Positions 1 through 7,038 of a stretch of 20,586 nucleotides of DNA are shown here, piece by piece. This stretch comes from Kiritimatiellia bacterium (lineage in GTDB: Bacteria > Verrucomicrobiota > Kiritimatiellia > RFP12 > UBA1067). The stretch covers positions 1 to 20,586 of the forward strand of contig JAKSOY010000056.1 in the NCBI GenBank assembly GCA_024405255.1, written 5' to 3'. Each line of letters opens with the position of its first letter. Position 1 is the stretch's first letter. The notes under the pieces are model-generated. The model was not told where the DNA came from. It was given only the letters and a program-made list of their open reading frames with translations, and searched no databases. Both the position numbers and the translations under genes were made by a program.

Positions 1-870
1 GACTATCATCTCTACGATGAATTCGTGAAACGGGAATATGTGTTCTTGGGGAAGAAACGGCAACATTATAAAGACTACCAAGACTATTCGATTGGGTTCC
101 TGACACGTGGTTGTTTCCGGCGGTGTTCATTTTGCGTAAACAAACACCACAAGTATGTTCGGCCACATGCGCACCTTGAAGAATTCTTCGATCCAGATCG
201 GAAATACATTTATCTTTGGGATGATAATTTCCTCGCATTGATAGATCATGCCGACCCTAATTCAAAAGAAGTAAAGAACGGAAGTTTGACATGGCAGTCG
301 CTACTTGGAGAATTGAAGGCGTCGGGACGTGCCTTTCAATTCCGTCAGGGGATGGATATTCGATTGGTCACACCTGAATTGGCTCGTACATTGGCAGACT
401 GTTATTACCATGGTGATTACATTTTTGCGTTTGATCACGTTCAGGACGCCAAACTGGTTGCTCGTAACCTCGACGTCTGGCGGCAATACAATCACAAGCT
501 CACAAAATTCTATGTCCTTTGTGGATTTGACAGCATTGACGAGGTTGATATTGCAAACACCTTAGAGAGGATTAGAATCCTGATGGAACATGGGGCCATT
601 CCCTACATCATGCGTCATAAGAATTACGAGAACAGTCGTTATCGTGGATTGTACGTGCAGCTTGCCCGTTGGTGCAATCAACCGCAATTCTTCAAGAAGA
701 AATCGTTTCGGGAGTATTGCGAGGCGTGCCAGGATTACTACATTGCGAATAGTAAGAATCCACGAAATGAGATCTGTGCACCGCTAGCAGAAATGCGATT
801 GTTCGAGTCTGAACATCCTGAAATCGCAAGAAAATACTTTGACATTCGCTTTGACAGACAAGGACAGTAA
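1..870 (+). CDS. Radical SAM enzyme, 5' partial
   Basis: The frame is open from the first base, reading DYHLYDEF before the GTG at 25, so the gene very probably begins upstream of the window and the GTG is internal. A CX3CX2C motif (RGCFRRCSFC, visible residues 38, 42 and 45) is the radical SAM 4Fe-4S/SAM signature. It is followed by a barrel-like region with YLWDDNF, FRQGMDIRL and a cysteine-rich C-terminal third (RWCNQP, YCEACQ). Radical SAM enzymes make a 5'-deoxyadenosyl radical for difficult C-H chemistry; the substrate here is unknown. I do not see the features of QueE, MoaA or SPASM maturases. Proteins of this look are, from memory, common in phages and mobile elements. The stop overlaps the AAGGAG that serves the next gene 11 bases downstream, so the two are probably co-transcribed. 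Confidence 0.85.
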   Translation, partial: DYHLYDEFVKREYVFLGKKRQHYKDYQDYSIGFLTRGCFRRCSFCVNKHHKYVRPHAHLEEFFDPDRKYIYLWDDNFLALIDHADPNSKEVKNGSLTWQSLLGELKASGRAFQFRQGMDIRLVTPELARTLADCYYHGDYIFAFDHVQDAKLVARNLDVWRQYNHKLTKFYVLCGFDSIDEVDIANTLERIRILMEHGAIPYIMRHKNYENSRYRGLYVQLARWCNQPQFFKKKSFREYCEACQDYYIANSKNPRNEICAPLAEMRLFESEHPEIARKYFDIRFDRQGQ

Positions 871-881
871 GGAGAAATCTC

Positions 882-1880
882 ATGGAATATGTTAAACTTC
901 CCGTCGAGAATATTCAACTCGACGTTGATAATCCTCGTATTCGCCACTGGATGGAATTGCATGGTGGGGAGATTACTGCTGAGGATCTCGCGCTTGCTTT
1001 GTCAGGAGGTGACAGCAATGGTTATCGTGCTTTGCATGAGTCAATTGTTGCAAACGGCGGAATCATTACACCGATCTTAGTCAATCGGACGAAGGATGGA
1101 ACACACGTTGTTGTCGAAGGCAATACCCGTGTTCAGATTTATAAAGAAATGTTTGGACAAACCTACGATCCCAAATGGGAGACTATCATATCGGTAGTGT
1201 ATGAAGATCTCCCGAAGGAAAGCATTCATGCGATCCGCCTGCAATCTCACCTCGTAGGTGCACGTGACTGGATTCCGTTCTCGAAGGCGAAATACCTCTA
1301 CTACTTGAGTGAAGAGAAGGAAATGCCATTGTCACAAATCATTTCTATTTGTGGTGGAACGGTTAAGTCGACTGAGATCAAGAAATTAATTGAGGCATAC
1401 AAGGATTATACGAGTTATTATGTTCCTGCGGCGGAAGCGGTTGACATGGATCCCGATCCACAAGAGTTTTCAAAGTTCGTTGAATGTCAGCGGCAAACTG
1501 TGCTAGATGCGCTTTTGAAAGGTGGATTTAACAAGTCAAATTTTGCGAAATGGGTTGTTGAAGAGCATGTTGACACGGCTATGAACGTTCGTCTTCTTCC
1601 TTCTGTTCTTGCCAATAAAGATGCTCGGCGACAGTTCCTAAAGACGAATATCAAGGATGCTTCGGATTTACTTGTTCGTGCGAATGTAGTACAAACGGAC
1701 CTTTCTTCGTTCTCGCTTTACGACCTTTCACAAGAGGTTTACAAAAAGTTAAAAGCCCTACCTTATGAAGAGTTCAAGTTGTTGAAGTACGACCCAACCT
1801 ACGTGCGAGAACGTGACATACTACACGTGCTTGGCGAACAACTTCAAGATAAGCTTGCTGACATTGATGACGAGGATTGA
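882..1880 (+). CDS. ParB/Srx-fold N-terminal domain protein (first copy)
   Basis: 332 residues; the ATG lies 7 bases after AAGGAG. Residues 8-110 resemble a ParB N-terminal domain: VDNPR near 15-19, a helix ending VANGGIITPILV (57-67), then VVVEGNTR (76-83). EGNTR occupies the place of the ParB GERR nucleotide-binding motif. Residues 120-145 contain HLVGARDWIPFSKA, a pattern shared with the second ParB-like protein of this operon. The remaining two thirds are helical with an acidic tail (DIDDED) and have no recognised domain. ParB-fold proteins range from CTP-dependent DNA clamps to nucleases and regulators, so the activity cannot be read from sequence. No ParA ATPase lies alongside, which argues against ordinary plasmid partition. 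The stop is 2 bases before the next start. Confidence 0.8.
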   Translation: MEYVKLPVENIQLDVDNPRIRHWMELHGGEITAEDLALALSGGDSNGYRALHESIVANGGIITPILVNRTKDGTHVVVEGNTRVQIYKEMFGQTYDPKWETIISVVYEDLPKESIHAIRLQSHLVGARDWIPFSKAKYLYYLSEEKEMPLSQIISICGGTVKSTEIKKLIEAYKDYTSYYVPAAEAVDMDPDPQEFSKFVECQRQTVLDALLKGGFNKSNFAKWVVEEHVDTAMNVRLLPSVLANKDARRQFLKTNIKDASDLLVRANVVQTDLSSFSLYDLSQEVYKKLKALPYEEFKLLKYDPTYVRERDILHVLGEQLQDKLADIDDED

Positions 1881-1882
1881 GA

Positions 1883-2287
1883 ATGAGTGAGTCGGCAAAG
1901 CATATCGAGCTTGTTGAGATGATCCGGCGTTTTGCTGTCGGTGTCGTAACATCTCAATATGCGTCGCTGATTCTTGTTGACAACCAGGAGTCGACAGAAA
2001 GGATTCGGATTGGAAGATATTATCCTGATGTGTATTTCAACTATAGTGGGATGCTTGTTATAGGAGAGGCGAAGACACTTGAAGATTTTTCGAGAAAGCA
2101 TAGTCGGGACCAATTTGAGGCGTATCTTGCCGCATGTTCTTCGTATCAAGGTGAGGCCACGTTGATTGTTGCGGTTCCCTGGATGCTTACGGCCACGGCG
2201 AAGAACTATTTTCGACATTGTGCTTCAATTCGCGGAAATACGAATATCGTCATTATTGAAGATTCCGGAAGGTGGTGTGAACTATGA
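1883..2287 (+). CDS. Small PD-(D/E)XK nuclease-like protein
   Basis: 134 residues from ATG 1883. A TTG six bases earlier is possible but would overlap the preceding stop. The core reads YYPDVYF (PD at residues 48-49), then after a hydrophobic strand IGEAKT (E62, K64), then a helix with Q77. This is the PD...(D/E)XK...Q layout of restriction-endonuclease-fold nucleases. The length fits stand-alone VRR-NUC or Holliday-junction-resolvase-like members. It ends in a 4-base ATGA overlap with the helicase, so the two are translationally coupled and probably act together as a DNA-cleaving and translocating pair. Identification rests on the motif alone. Catalysis is plausible because every core residue is present. 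Confidence 0.7.
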   Translation: MSESAKHIELVEMIRRFAVGVVTSQYASLILVDNQESTERIRIGRYYPDVYFNYSGMLVIGEAKTLEDFSRKHSRDQFEAYLAACSSYQGEATLIVAVPWMLTATAKNYFRHCASIRGNTNIVIIEDSGRWCEL

Positions 2288-3762
2288 GCATTGTCTTCCA
2301 TCATCCTGGTAGGCTCGAAGCCAAGAAGACGGCCTTCCCGTACCAGGTACAGGCTGTTGAGTCCGTGCGAGATTTACCGTATGCGGCAATTTTCCATGAA
2401 CCGGGACTCGGAAAAACCAAGATTGCCGTTGATCTCATGTTGTATTGGCTTGCGATGGGACGCGTTGATACCGTTCTCGTAATTACCAAAAAACAACTTG
2501 TCGCGAATTGGATAGGTGAACTTCAAGATCATACATTCCTTCGTCCAACCATATTGAATGCGGATAAGCGGAATAACTTCTTTGTGTTGAATGGAACTGC
2601 GCGGGTCGTTGTCACGAACTTTGAAATGGTCTCAACTGAGAAGAGGCGCATTTTGTTGTTTGCGAAGACTCGAAAGGTTGGTGTCATCATAGATGAATCA
2701 ACCAAAATCAAGAATCCCGATTCGCGATTGACGCGAGATTTTTTCGACCTTTCACCGCTTTGCGCCGTGAAGGTCATTATGACGGGGACACCCGTTGCGA
2801 ACCGTCCTTATGATATTTGGGCACAGGTGTATTTCCTAGATCAAGGAAAGAGTCTTGGTACGGATTTCAAGGCGTTTAAGAGAGAGACGGATCTCTCAAA
2901 CGAACTCTCGTCAGATCCGATTGCGAGTGATGCGTTTGAGGATGCGGTTGCGTCAATCTTTGATCGCGTCCGTCATTTCTCGATCCGCGAGACAAAGAAG
3001 ACGGCTGGGATTGTTTTGCCGGATAAAGTATATGAGACTGTCGTGGCGAAAATGGAGCCATTACAGCGTTCCATCTATGACAAAATTGTCCAAGACATGC
3101 AACTTGAAGTTGAACGCGATGGGGCGGTAGTGTTGGATGATGATAGTGCGGCCCTTAAACGGTTACTTCGTCTTGACCAGATAGCATCAAATCCAAAGCT
3201 TGTTGATGAACGATACAATAAAGTACCTTGTAAGGAAAAGCTTCTTGAAGATTTGCTTTCAAAGATCATCGCGGAAGGCGAGAAGTGTATCGTGTGGAGT
3301 TGTTTCATTGAAAACGTCGACTGGTTTTGGAAAAAGTATGCGCAATACAAGCCGCGGCGTATTCACGGCAAGTTGTCCATAGATGATCGTGACATGGCTG
3401 TGAAGGTGTTCAAGACTAATCCTGAATGTAAGGTCCTGTTTGCGACTCCCCAAGCGGCCAAAGAAGGGTTAACTTTGACCGTCGCGAATCATGTTGTTTT
3501 CTACGATCGAGGCTTCAACCTTGACGACTACCTTCAAGCGCAAGATCGTATTCACCGTATCTCGCAAAAGAAGGTTTGTTATGTCTATAACTTGATGGCG
3601 GCCGACTCGATTGATCAGTGGGTCGATCAGCTTCTTCAGGCCAAACAGCGTGCGGCGTTTCTTGCGCAAGGAGATATGAATCGAGAGGATTATGCCAAGG
3701 TCGCGGATTACAGCTACGGAGATTTGATTAGGCAGATTTTGTCTGGTAGAAATGGTATTTAA
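2284..3762 (+). CDS. SNF2-family DNA helicase/translocase
   Basis: 492 residues, an entire two-RecA-lobe SF2 core. Residues 16-22 (FPYQVQA) are the Q-motif region, HEPGLGKT (38-45) is Walker A, IIDEST (135-140) is a DEAH-box variant, and MTGTP (166-170) is motif III. The second lobe has VLFATPQAAKEGL (about 384-396) and QAQDRIHRISQ (about 418-428), the SNF2 motifs V and VI. No extra nuclease, bromo or zinc-finger domain is fused, and the size matches compact phage/mobile-element SNF2 proteins. These enzymes use ATP to move along duplex DNA and usually do not unwind it. The start overlaps the stop of the nuclease-like gene. In phages a VRR-NUC plus SNF2 pair is a known neighbourhood, and a nuclease plus SNF2 translocase also fits restriction-type defence. 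Confidence 0.9.
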   Translation: MSIVFHHPGRLEAKKTAFPYQVQAVESVRDLPYAAIFHEPGLGKTKIAVDLMLYWLAMGRVDTVLVITKKQLVANWIGELQDHTFLRPTILNADKRNNFFVLNGTARVVVTNFEMVSTEKRRILLFAKTRKVGVIIDESTKIKNPDSRLTRDFFDLSPLCAVKVIMTGTPVANRPYDIWAQVYFLDQGKSLGTDFKAFKRETDLSNELSSDPIASDAFEDAVASIFDRVRHFSIRETKKTAGIVLPDKVYETVVAKMEPLQRSIYDKIVQDMQLEVERDGAVVLDDDSAALKRLLRLDQIASNPKLVDERYNKVPCKEKLLEDLLSKIIAEGEKCIVWSCFIENVDWFWKKYAQYKPRRIHGKLSIDDRDMAVKVFKTNPECKVLFATPQAAKEGLTLTVANHVVFYDRGFNLDDYLQAQDRIHRISQKKVCYVYNLMAADSIDQWVDQLLQAKQRAAFLAQGDMNREDYAKVADYSYGDLIRQILSGRNGI

Positions 3763-3775
3763 AGGAGAAAACATT

Positions 3776-4780
3776 ATGGCTATAACTGATACGTACAAGG
3801 TAAATGGCAAGGGAATACCCTTTGAGGTACGCGATATTCCTCAGGACCAGCTTCAGTTCTATCCCGAGAACCCTCGTGTGTTTAGTATCATTGCGGCGAA
3901 GGGGATTGAGTCTCAAGATGAGATTGAGAATTGCATGCGTTCAATGGAACATGTCAAGCTACTCAAGACACAGATTCAGACACATGGAGGGTTGATTGAT
4001 CCCATTGTGGTACGTGATGGGGACTTTGTTGTCCTTGAAGGTAATAGCCGATTGGCGGCTTACCGTATGTTGCATGACATTGACCCGATTTCATGGAATT
4101 ACGTCAAGTGCCATGTCGTTCCGGCGGACATCAGTGCTGACGATGTCTTTGAACTGTTGGGCAATTGGCATATCAGTGGAAAGACAGCATGGACGCCTTA
4201 CGAACAGGCGGCGTTTTTGGTTCGCCAACTCAAAGCGAGTAAGAAACCGTTGCTTGCCCATGCGAAGTCACTTGGATTGACGAAGGCAATTGCCGAACAA
4301 TATGTTGAAACCTATGAGTTTATGGTCGAACATGGGGACGACAATGCGCATCACTGGAGTCACTATCTTGAGTTGCACAAGAACCGTGCTATTGACAAAT
4401 TCGCTGAACAGGTTCCCGTACTTAAGGAAACTGTTGCGGGGCAGATCAAAAGTGGTGCAATCCGTGATGCTAAAGACATCCGCAAACTTGGGGATATGGC
4501 CAAGGTTACATCCAAAGCAGCTAAGAAAATCATGGCCAAGGTGGCAGAGGGTGAATTGTCAATTTATGAAGGCTATGAGCAGATAAAGGATTCGGGAGCC
4601 CTTGACGATGTCCTTAAGAAGATTGAGAAATTCAGAGTTGCGATCAATGAGGAGACCTTTGAGGTTCAATGTGTCACACACAAGGACATTGCCAAGATTC
4701 AGTACGACTTGAAGAATATCAATAAGGTCATTGTCAAATTGATGGAAAAACTTTCTAAGGTCAAGGATGCCAAAAAGTAA
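3776..4780 (+). CDS. ParB/Srx-fold N-terminal domain protein (second copy)
   Basis: ATG 3776 is chosen over an upstream ATG at 3752 because AAAGGAG ends 8 bases before it and the upstream start overlaps the helicase gene; this gives 334 residues. Like the first copy it has FYPENPRV (28-35), a helix ending in THGGLIDPIVV (69-79), and VVLEGNSR (85-92), then WHISGKTAWTPYEQA (131-145), matching HLVGARDWIPFSKA of the first copy. The C-terminal half is rich in lysine and helix-forming residues and could bind DNA. The two proteins are divergent paralogues. Keeping both in one operon, on either side of the nuclease-helicase pair, suggests different partners or different DNA sites. Confidence 0.8.
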   Translation: MAITDTYKVNGKGIPFEVRDIPQDQLQFYPENPRVFSIIAAKGIESQDEIENCMRSMEHVKLLKTQIQTHGGLIDPIVVRDGDFVVLEGNSRLAAYRMLHDIDPISWNYVKCHVVPADISADDVFELLGNWHISGKTAWTPYEQAAFLVRQLKASKKPLLAHAKSLGLTKAIAEQYVETYEFMVEHGDDNAHHWSHYLELHKNRAIDKFAEQVPVLKETVAGQIKSGAIRDAKDIRKLGDMAKVTSKAAKKIMAKVAEGELSIYEGYEQIKDSGALDDVLKKIEKFRVAINEETFEVQCVTHKDIAKIQYDLKNINKVIVKLMEKLSKVKDAKK

Positions 4781-5565
4781 TGGACTCGAATCTCTCGACA
4801 TTCTTCCATCGATCCTTTGAGGCATCGCTCAACGAGGCGCTCTTGGAACGAGACTTTGTATTGAATCGAAAGATGGTTAGAACATATCTCACTACAATAT
4901 CGGAGATTCCTTGTTCTGCGTTTGTCGACTTTGCAATCTACAAAATGGCCAGGGATGGCCTAACGACGAATGATGTTCCTCAGTTCAGCGATTGGAGGGA
5001 TGGAACGGATGTTATCTGCGATAGGATTCGTGAGGCAGGTGATTCGGGGTTTGATCATTTTGCGATAGGAAAGTTACTTCGTGGTTTGGTTGCTGCGGAG
5101 GAGATGACGAAGTCACAAAGGTTTGTGATTGCTTGTCGCAAGTATGGAGAAGGGCACGCGAAGCTAGCACAATCACTTGGGCTACTGCAAGAATGCGAGA
5201 GGTTGTATTTCTTGAGTTGCATCGGGCAGTGTTGGCATGAACTCTCTGATGAGTTTCAAAAGAAGCTTTACACGCGATTCCTTCTTCGGACACGATTTGT
5301 TCGTGCACTTTTGCAACGGGCCGCCTTAGGATCGGTCTCGGTAAAGGATTTAGCGCTCCAGCTTGGATTGAGCAGATGGTCTGTTTACCGGCGTCATAGT
5401 AATGTAGTCTGTCTCTTGCGAAAGCTTTGCTCAACGGACGAGTATGACTTCTCGTTGCTGGTGGGGAGAATCAATACTGAAACGATGCTTGAACGACCTG
5501 ATGATCCCGTTGGAAAATTACGTTTACGGCGCGGGACCGATGGGGGTTTGGGTTTTGAGAAGTAA
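4780..5565 (+). CDS. Helix-turn-helix protein of unknown function, last gene of the operon
   Basis: 261 residues, starting in a TAATG overlap with the ParB-like gene, so translationally coupled to it. I recognise no full-length family. Residues 115-165 (CRKYGEGHAKLAQSLGL ... YFLSCIG) look like a winged-helix domain. Residues 184-216 (GSVSVKDLALQLGL then SRWSVYRRHSNVV) look like a second helix-turn-helix. From memory, paired winged helices ending in an RRxSN-type recognition helix occur next to restriction-enzyme-like proteins; sigma-like late regulators of phages are the main alternative. It has no transmembrane segment or signal peptide. The base composition matches the five genes before it rather than the chromosome to the right, so it appears to be the last gene of the foreign block. 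Confidence 0.6.
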   Translation: MDSNLSTFFHRSFEASLNEALLERDFVLNRKMVRTYLTTISEIPCSAFVDFAIYKMARDGLTTNDVPQFSDWRDGTDVICDRIREAGDSGFDHFAIGKLLRGLVAAEEMTKSQRFVIACRKYGEGHAKLAQSLGLLQECERLYFLSCIGQCWHELSDEFQKKLYTRFLLRTRFVRALLQRAALGSVSVKDLALQLGLSRWSVYRRHSNVVCLLRKLCSTDEYDFSLLVGRINTETMLERPDDPVGKLRLRRGTDGGLGFEK

Positions 5566-5680
5566 TCGGTCGGTGCGCGGGGCTGTGAGGACTCATAGGG
5601 TGGTTCTCAATGTTTCATCGTTAGATAATAGACCGCATCGCGGGATCTCATTCAAAGGATGCCGTTCCGATAAGCTTTGG

Positions 5681-5959
5681 CCCATTATCCAAATCAATCC
5701 CATAGAAACTATCCGACCTATCATTAATCAATCCCATCAAACCTATAGTACCTATCACAGGAGATCGGTCCCATCGGTCCGATCCGTCCCATCAGTCCCA
5801 AGACAAAAAAACAGGCACTCTGCATTGCGTGATGAATGCCTTGGTTTTTTCGTTGGGACGGATGGGACCGATTCTTTTTGTTGATAGGCTTGATGGGGGA
5901 GAAGGGATTGATTCTGATCGGTCTTATAGGCTTAGGATGGGATTGATTTCCATAATGGG
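5681..5959. repeat. 279-bp palindromic repeat element
   Basis: The outer 23 bases, 5681-5703, are the reverse complement of 5937-5959 at 21 of 23 positions. Within each arm the core AATCAATCCC occurs twice, 34 bp apart on both sides (5692 and 5726 on the left, mirrored at about 5903-5912 and 5939-5948). Nearer the centre both arms carry GGTCCCATC/GATCCGTCCC-like decamers in mirror orientation (about 5766-5800 and 5854-5871). No credible coding region lies inside. It could be a non-autonomous transposon-like element, a large intergenic hairpin repeat, or a multi-copy REP-like sequence. It sits just outside the last gene of the low-G+C operon. Confidence 0.75.
5805..5850. terminator. Possible bidirectional terminator at the palindrome centre
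   Basis: A run of seven A (5805-5811) and AGGCA (5813-5817) face TGCCT (5837-5841) and a run of six T (5845-5850). This gives a short GC-containing stem with an A-tract on one side and a U-tract on the other, so it could work in both directions. An alternative inner pairing GCATT/AATGC also exists. It lies about 240 bases after the last stop of the left operon, with no gene between. Confidence 0.45.
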
Positions 5960-6106
5960 GTCGTTGAGTTTGCAATGGACGACCGTTGGCCGGTTCTCGC
6001 GACGGTTGAGCGCAACGCATTTGATTTCGCTTCGTGTCCGGCAAATACCAGTCACGCCATCATCCCGTCACTCAAGGTTGCGCAGTCACGACGTCACGCG
6101 GTGAAC

Positions 6107-6133
6107 ATCCGTGGAATCCGTGTCATCCGTGGA
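6107..6133. repeat. Triple 9-bp direct repeat ATCCGTGNN
   Basis: ATCCGTGGA, ATCCGTGTC and ATCCGTGGA follow each other without spacing. The third unit overlaps the stop codon of the minus-strand remnant at 6123-6125. Such ATCCGTG tandem repeats are, from memory, common intergenic repeats in Verrucomicrobia/Lentisphaerae-type genomes. Confidence 0.6.
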
Positions 6134-6634
6134 CAAGATTGGCCTGGCTCTGCGGCGCGGCCTCGGGGTTGCGCCTCACCTGCGCGTAGAGCGCGCGGAT
6201 GGCGTCCAGCGACGGCCGCGGGTTCGTCGTCGCGCGGCGGCCCTGCCGACGGCGCCCGCGCGCACTCTCCGCCGCGTAGTAGGAGGGGCGGCTCTTTTGA
6301 ATTGAAAACGGAAAATGTAGAATGAAAAATGCCTGGTGGACTACGAAGGCCGTTTTACATTTTCCATTTTAAATTTTCCATTCGAATGGATCTCGCCCGG
6401 ACGCGCGGCGGGATGGACGCCCCGCTCTCGCTGCCAGCTCTCGATCGTGCGCGGGGTGCGGCCGATCGAGTGGCCCGTGCGGTTGACTTCGCGCCAGAAG
6501 GCGCGGCGGTACTCCTCCGAGTCGAGGCCGAGCACGTCCTGCTCGAACCACGCGAAGAAGGGCTTCGCGGGCGGTTCGTCCGGGGCGAGGGCGTGGCCGG
6601 CGGCGAGGAGGCGTTTCTGGATTGTGCGGTTCAT
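6123..6634 (-). pseudogene. GC-rich hypothetical gene split by an AT-rich repeat
   Basis: On the minus strand an ORF runs from ATG 6634 to 6341. Its first 80 or so codons (MNRTIQKRLL ... AFWREVNRTGHSIGR) show strong G/C third positions and a globular composition, so it is very likely truly coding. It then runs into an AT-rich repeat and stops. Beyond the repeat, in another frame, codons from about 6297 to 6123 again look coding (KSRPSYYAAES ... LDAIRALYAQVRRNPEAA). The simplest reading is one gene interrupted by a repeat insertion of roughly 95 bp that also shifted the frame. A functional 98-residue protein with a repeat-derived tail is the alternative. I recognise no family. The fragment GRTPRTIESW may belong to a small DNA-binding helix, but this is weak. 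It has its own promoter. Confidence 0.45.
6299..6386. repeat. AT-rich inverted GAAAATG repeat inside the minus-strand gene
   Basis: The left half carries GAATTGAAAAC and GGAAAATGTAGAATG on the plus strand. The right half carries the mirror elements ACATTTTCCATTTT and AATTTTCCATTC. The block is much richer in A+T than the coding sequence on both sides and separates two coding-looking stretches in different frames. It looks like an inserted small repeat, but I cannot define target-site duplications. Confidence 0.5.
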
Positions 6635-6642
6635 CGGGTACG

Positions 6643-6671
6643 AGTATAGCAAAGCGGGCGGGATGGTTCAA
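6643..6671 (-). promoter_or_regulatory. Minus-strand sigma70-type promoter of the split gene
   Basis: Reading the minus strand, TTGAAC (6671-6666) is followed by exactly 17 bases and TATACT (6648-6643). The ATG at 6634 is only 8 bases after the -10 box, so transcription would begin almost at the start codon. Confidence 0.65.
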
Positions 6672-6782
6672 GGAGAAAGTTTGATTTTGTTGCGGAACGG
6701 TTGAAGTGTGGCAAACGACGAAGGGGAGACCGCTGTGAATCATTCAGATGTGCCCAGTGAATTGTTTGGAAGTTGATATCGC

Positions 6783-6811
6783 TTGAAAAAAGTCTGCCGA
6801 CAAGGTATACT
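6783..6811 (+). promoter_or_regulatory. Strong sigma70-type promoter
   Basis: TTGAAA (6783-6788), a 17-base spacer and TATACT (6806-6811). This is the best promoter match upstream of the membrane protein gene at 7039 and of the possible small ORF at 6853. A hairpin starts directly after the -10 box. Confidence 0.7.
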
Positions 6812-6850
6812 AATCACCGATCTCCTTTGGAAAAAGAGGGGGCGGTGATT
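6812..6850 (+). promoter_or_regulatory. Leader hairpin just after the promoter
   Basis: AATCACCG (6812-6819) pairs perfectly with CGGTGATT (6843-6850). The inner TCTC/GAG part can extend the stem around an A-rich loop. Most of it would be transcribed at the 5' end of the mRNA, or it could be a dyad operator. The T run after it is short, so it is not a convincing terminator. Confidence 0.5.
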
Positions 6851-6852
6851 TT

Positions 6853-6966
6853 ATGGCACAATTCAAAGACGAGAATTTTGTTTGGAACAAACTTGAATTC
6901 CATTATGCGAATGGTTTACATGAAGGATTGAGGGTCAATCAACATCTTGCGCGGATTGGCGGGTGA
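6853..6966 (+). CDS. Possible 37-codon small ORF
   Basis: ATG 6853 opens a frame MAQFKDENFVWNKL ... HLARIGG ending in TGA 6964-6966. It follows a strong promoter and hairpin at the expected distance, with a purine-rich AGAGGGGG as a weak ribosome site about 10 bases upstream. I recognise no family. It could be a leader peptide for the membrane protein gene, a small protein, or chance. The rest of 6653-7038 shows no other gene. Confidence 0.3.
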   Translation: MAQFKDENFVWNKLEFHYANGLHEGLRVNQHLARIGG

Positions 6967-7038
6967 TGAGTTGAAGGAGGTGACTTGAAAAGTCGTGAGA
7001 GGCCAAATGGTAGAAGGCGTTGAGGAAAGGAGTTTAAG

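Noticed and set aside
1..870. 7-deazaguanine synthesis enzyme QueE as DNA-modification gene
   Set aside because: The cysteine motif is generic radical SAM, and the conserved blocks and length do not resemble QueE; no QueC, QueD or transglycosylase gene is in the window.
882..1880. Plasmid partition system
   Set aside because: ParB-like domains are present twice but no ParA/Walker ATPase or clustered centromere-like repeats are visible nearby.
5444..6325. Several plus-strand frames of 90-146 residues across the intergenic zone
   Set aside because: They cross palindromic and AT-rich repeats, lack ribosome sites and have non-protein-like composition; the 6.1-6.6 kb part reads as coding only on the minus strand.
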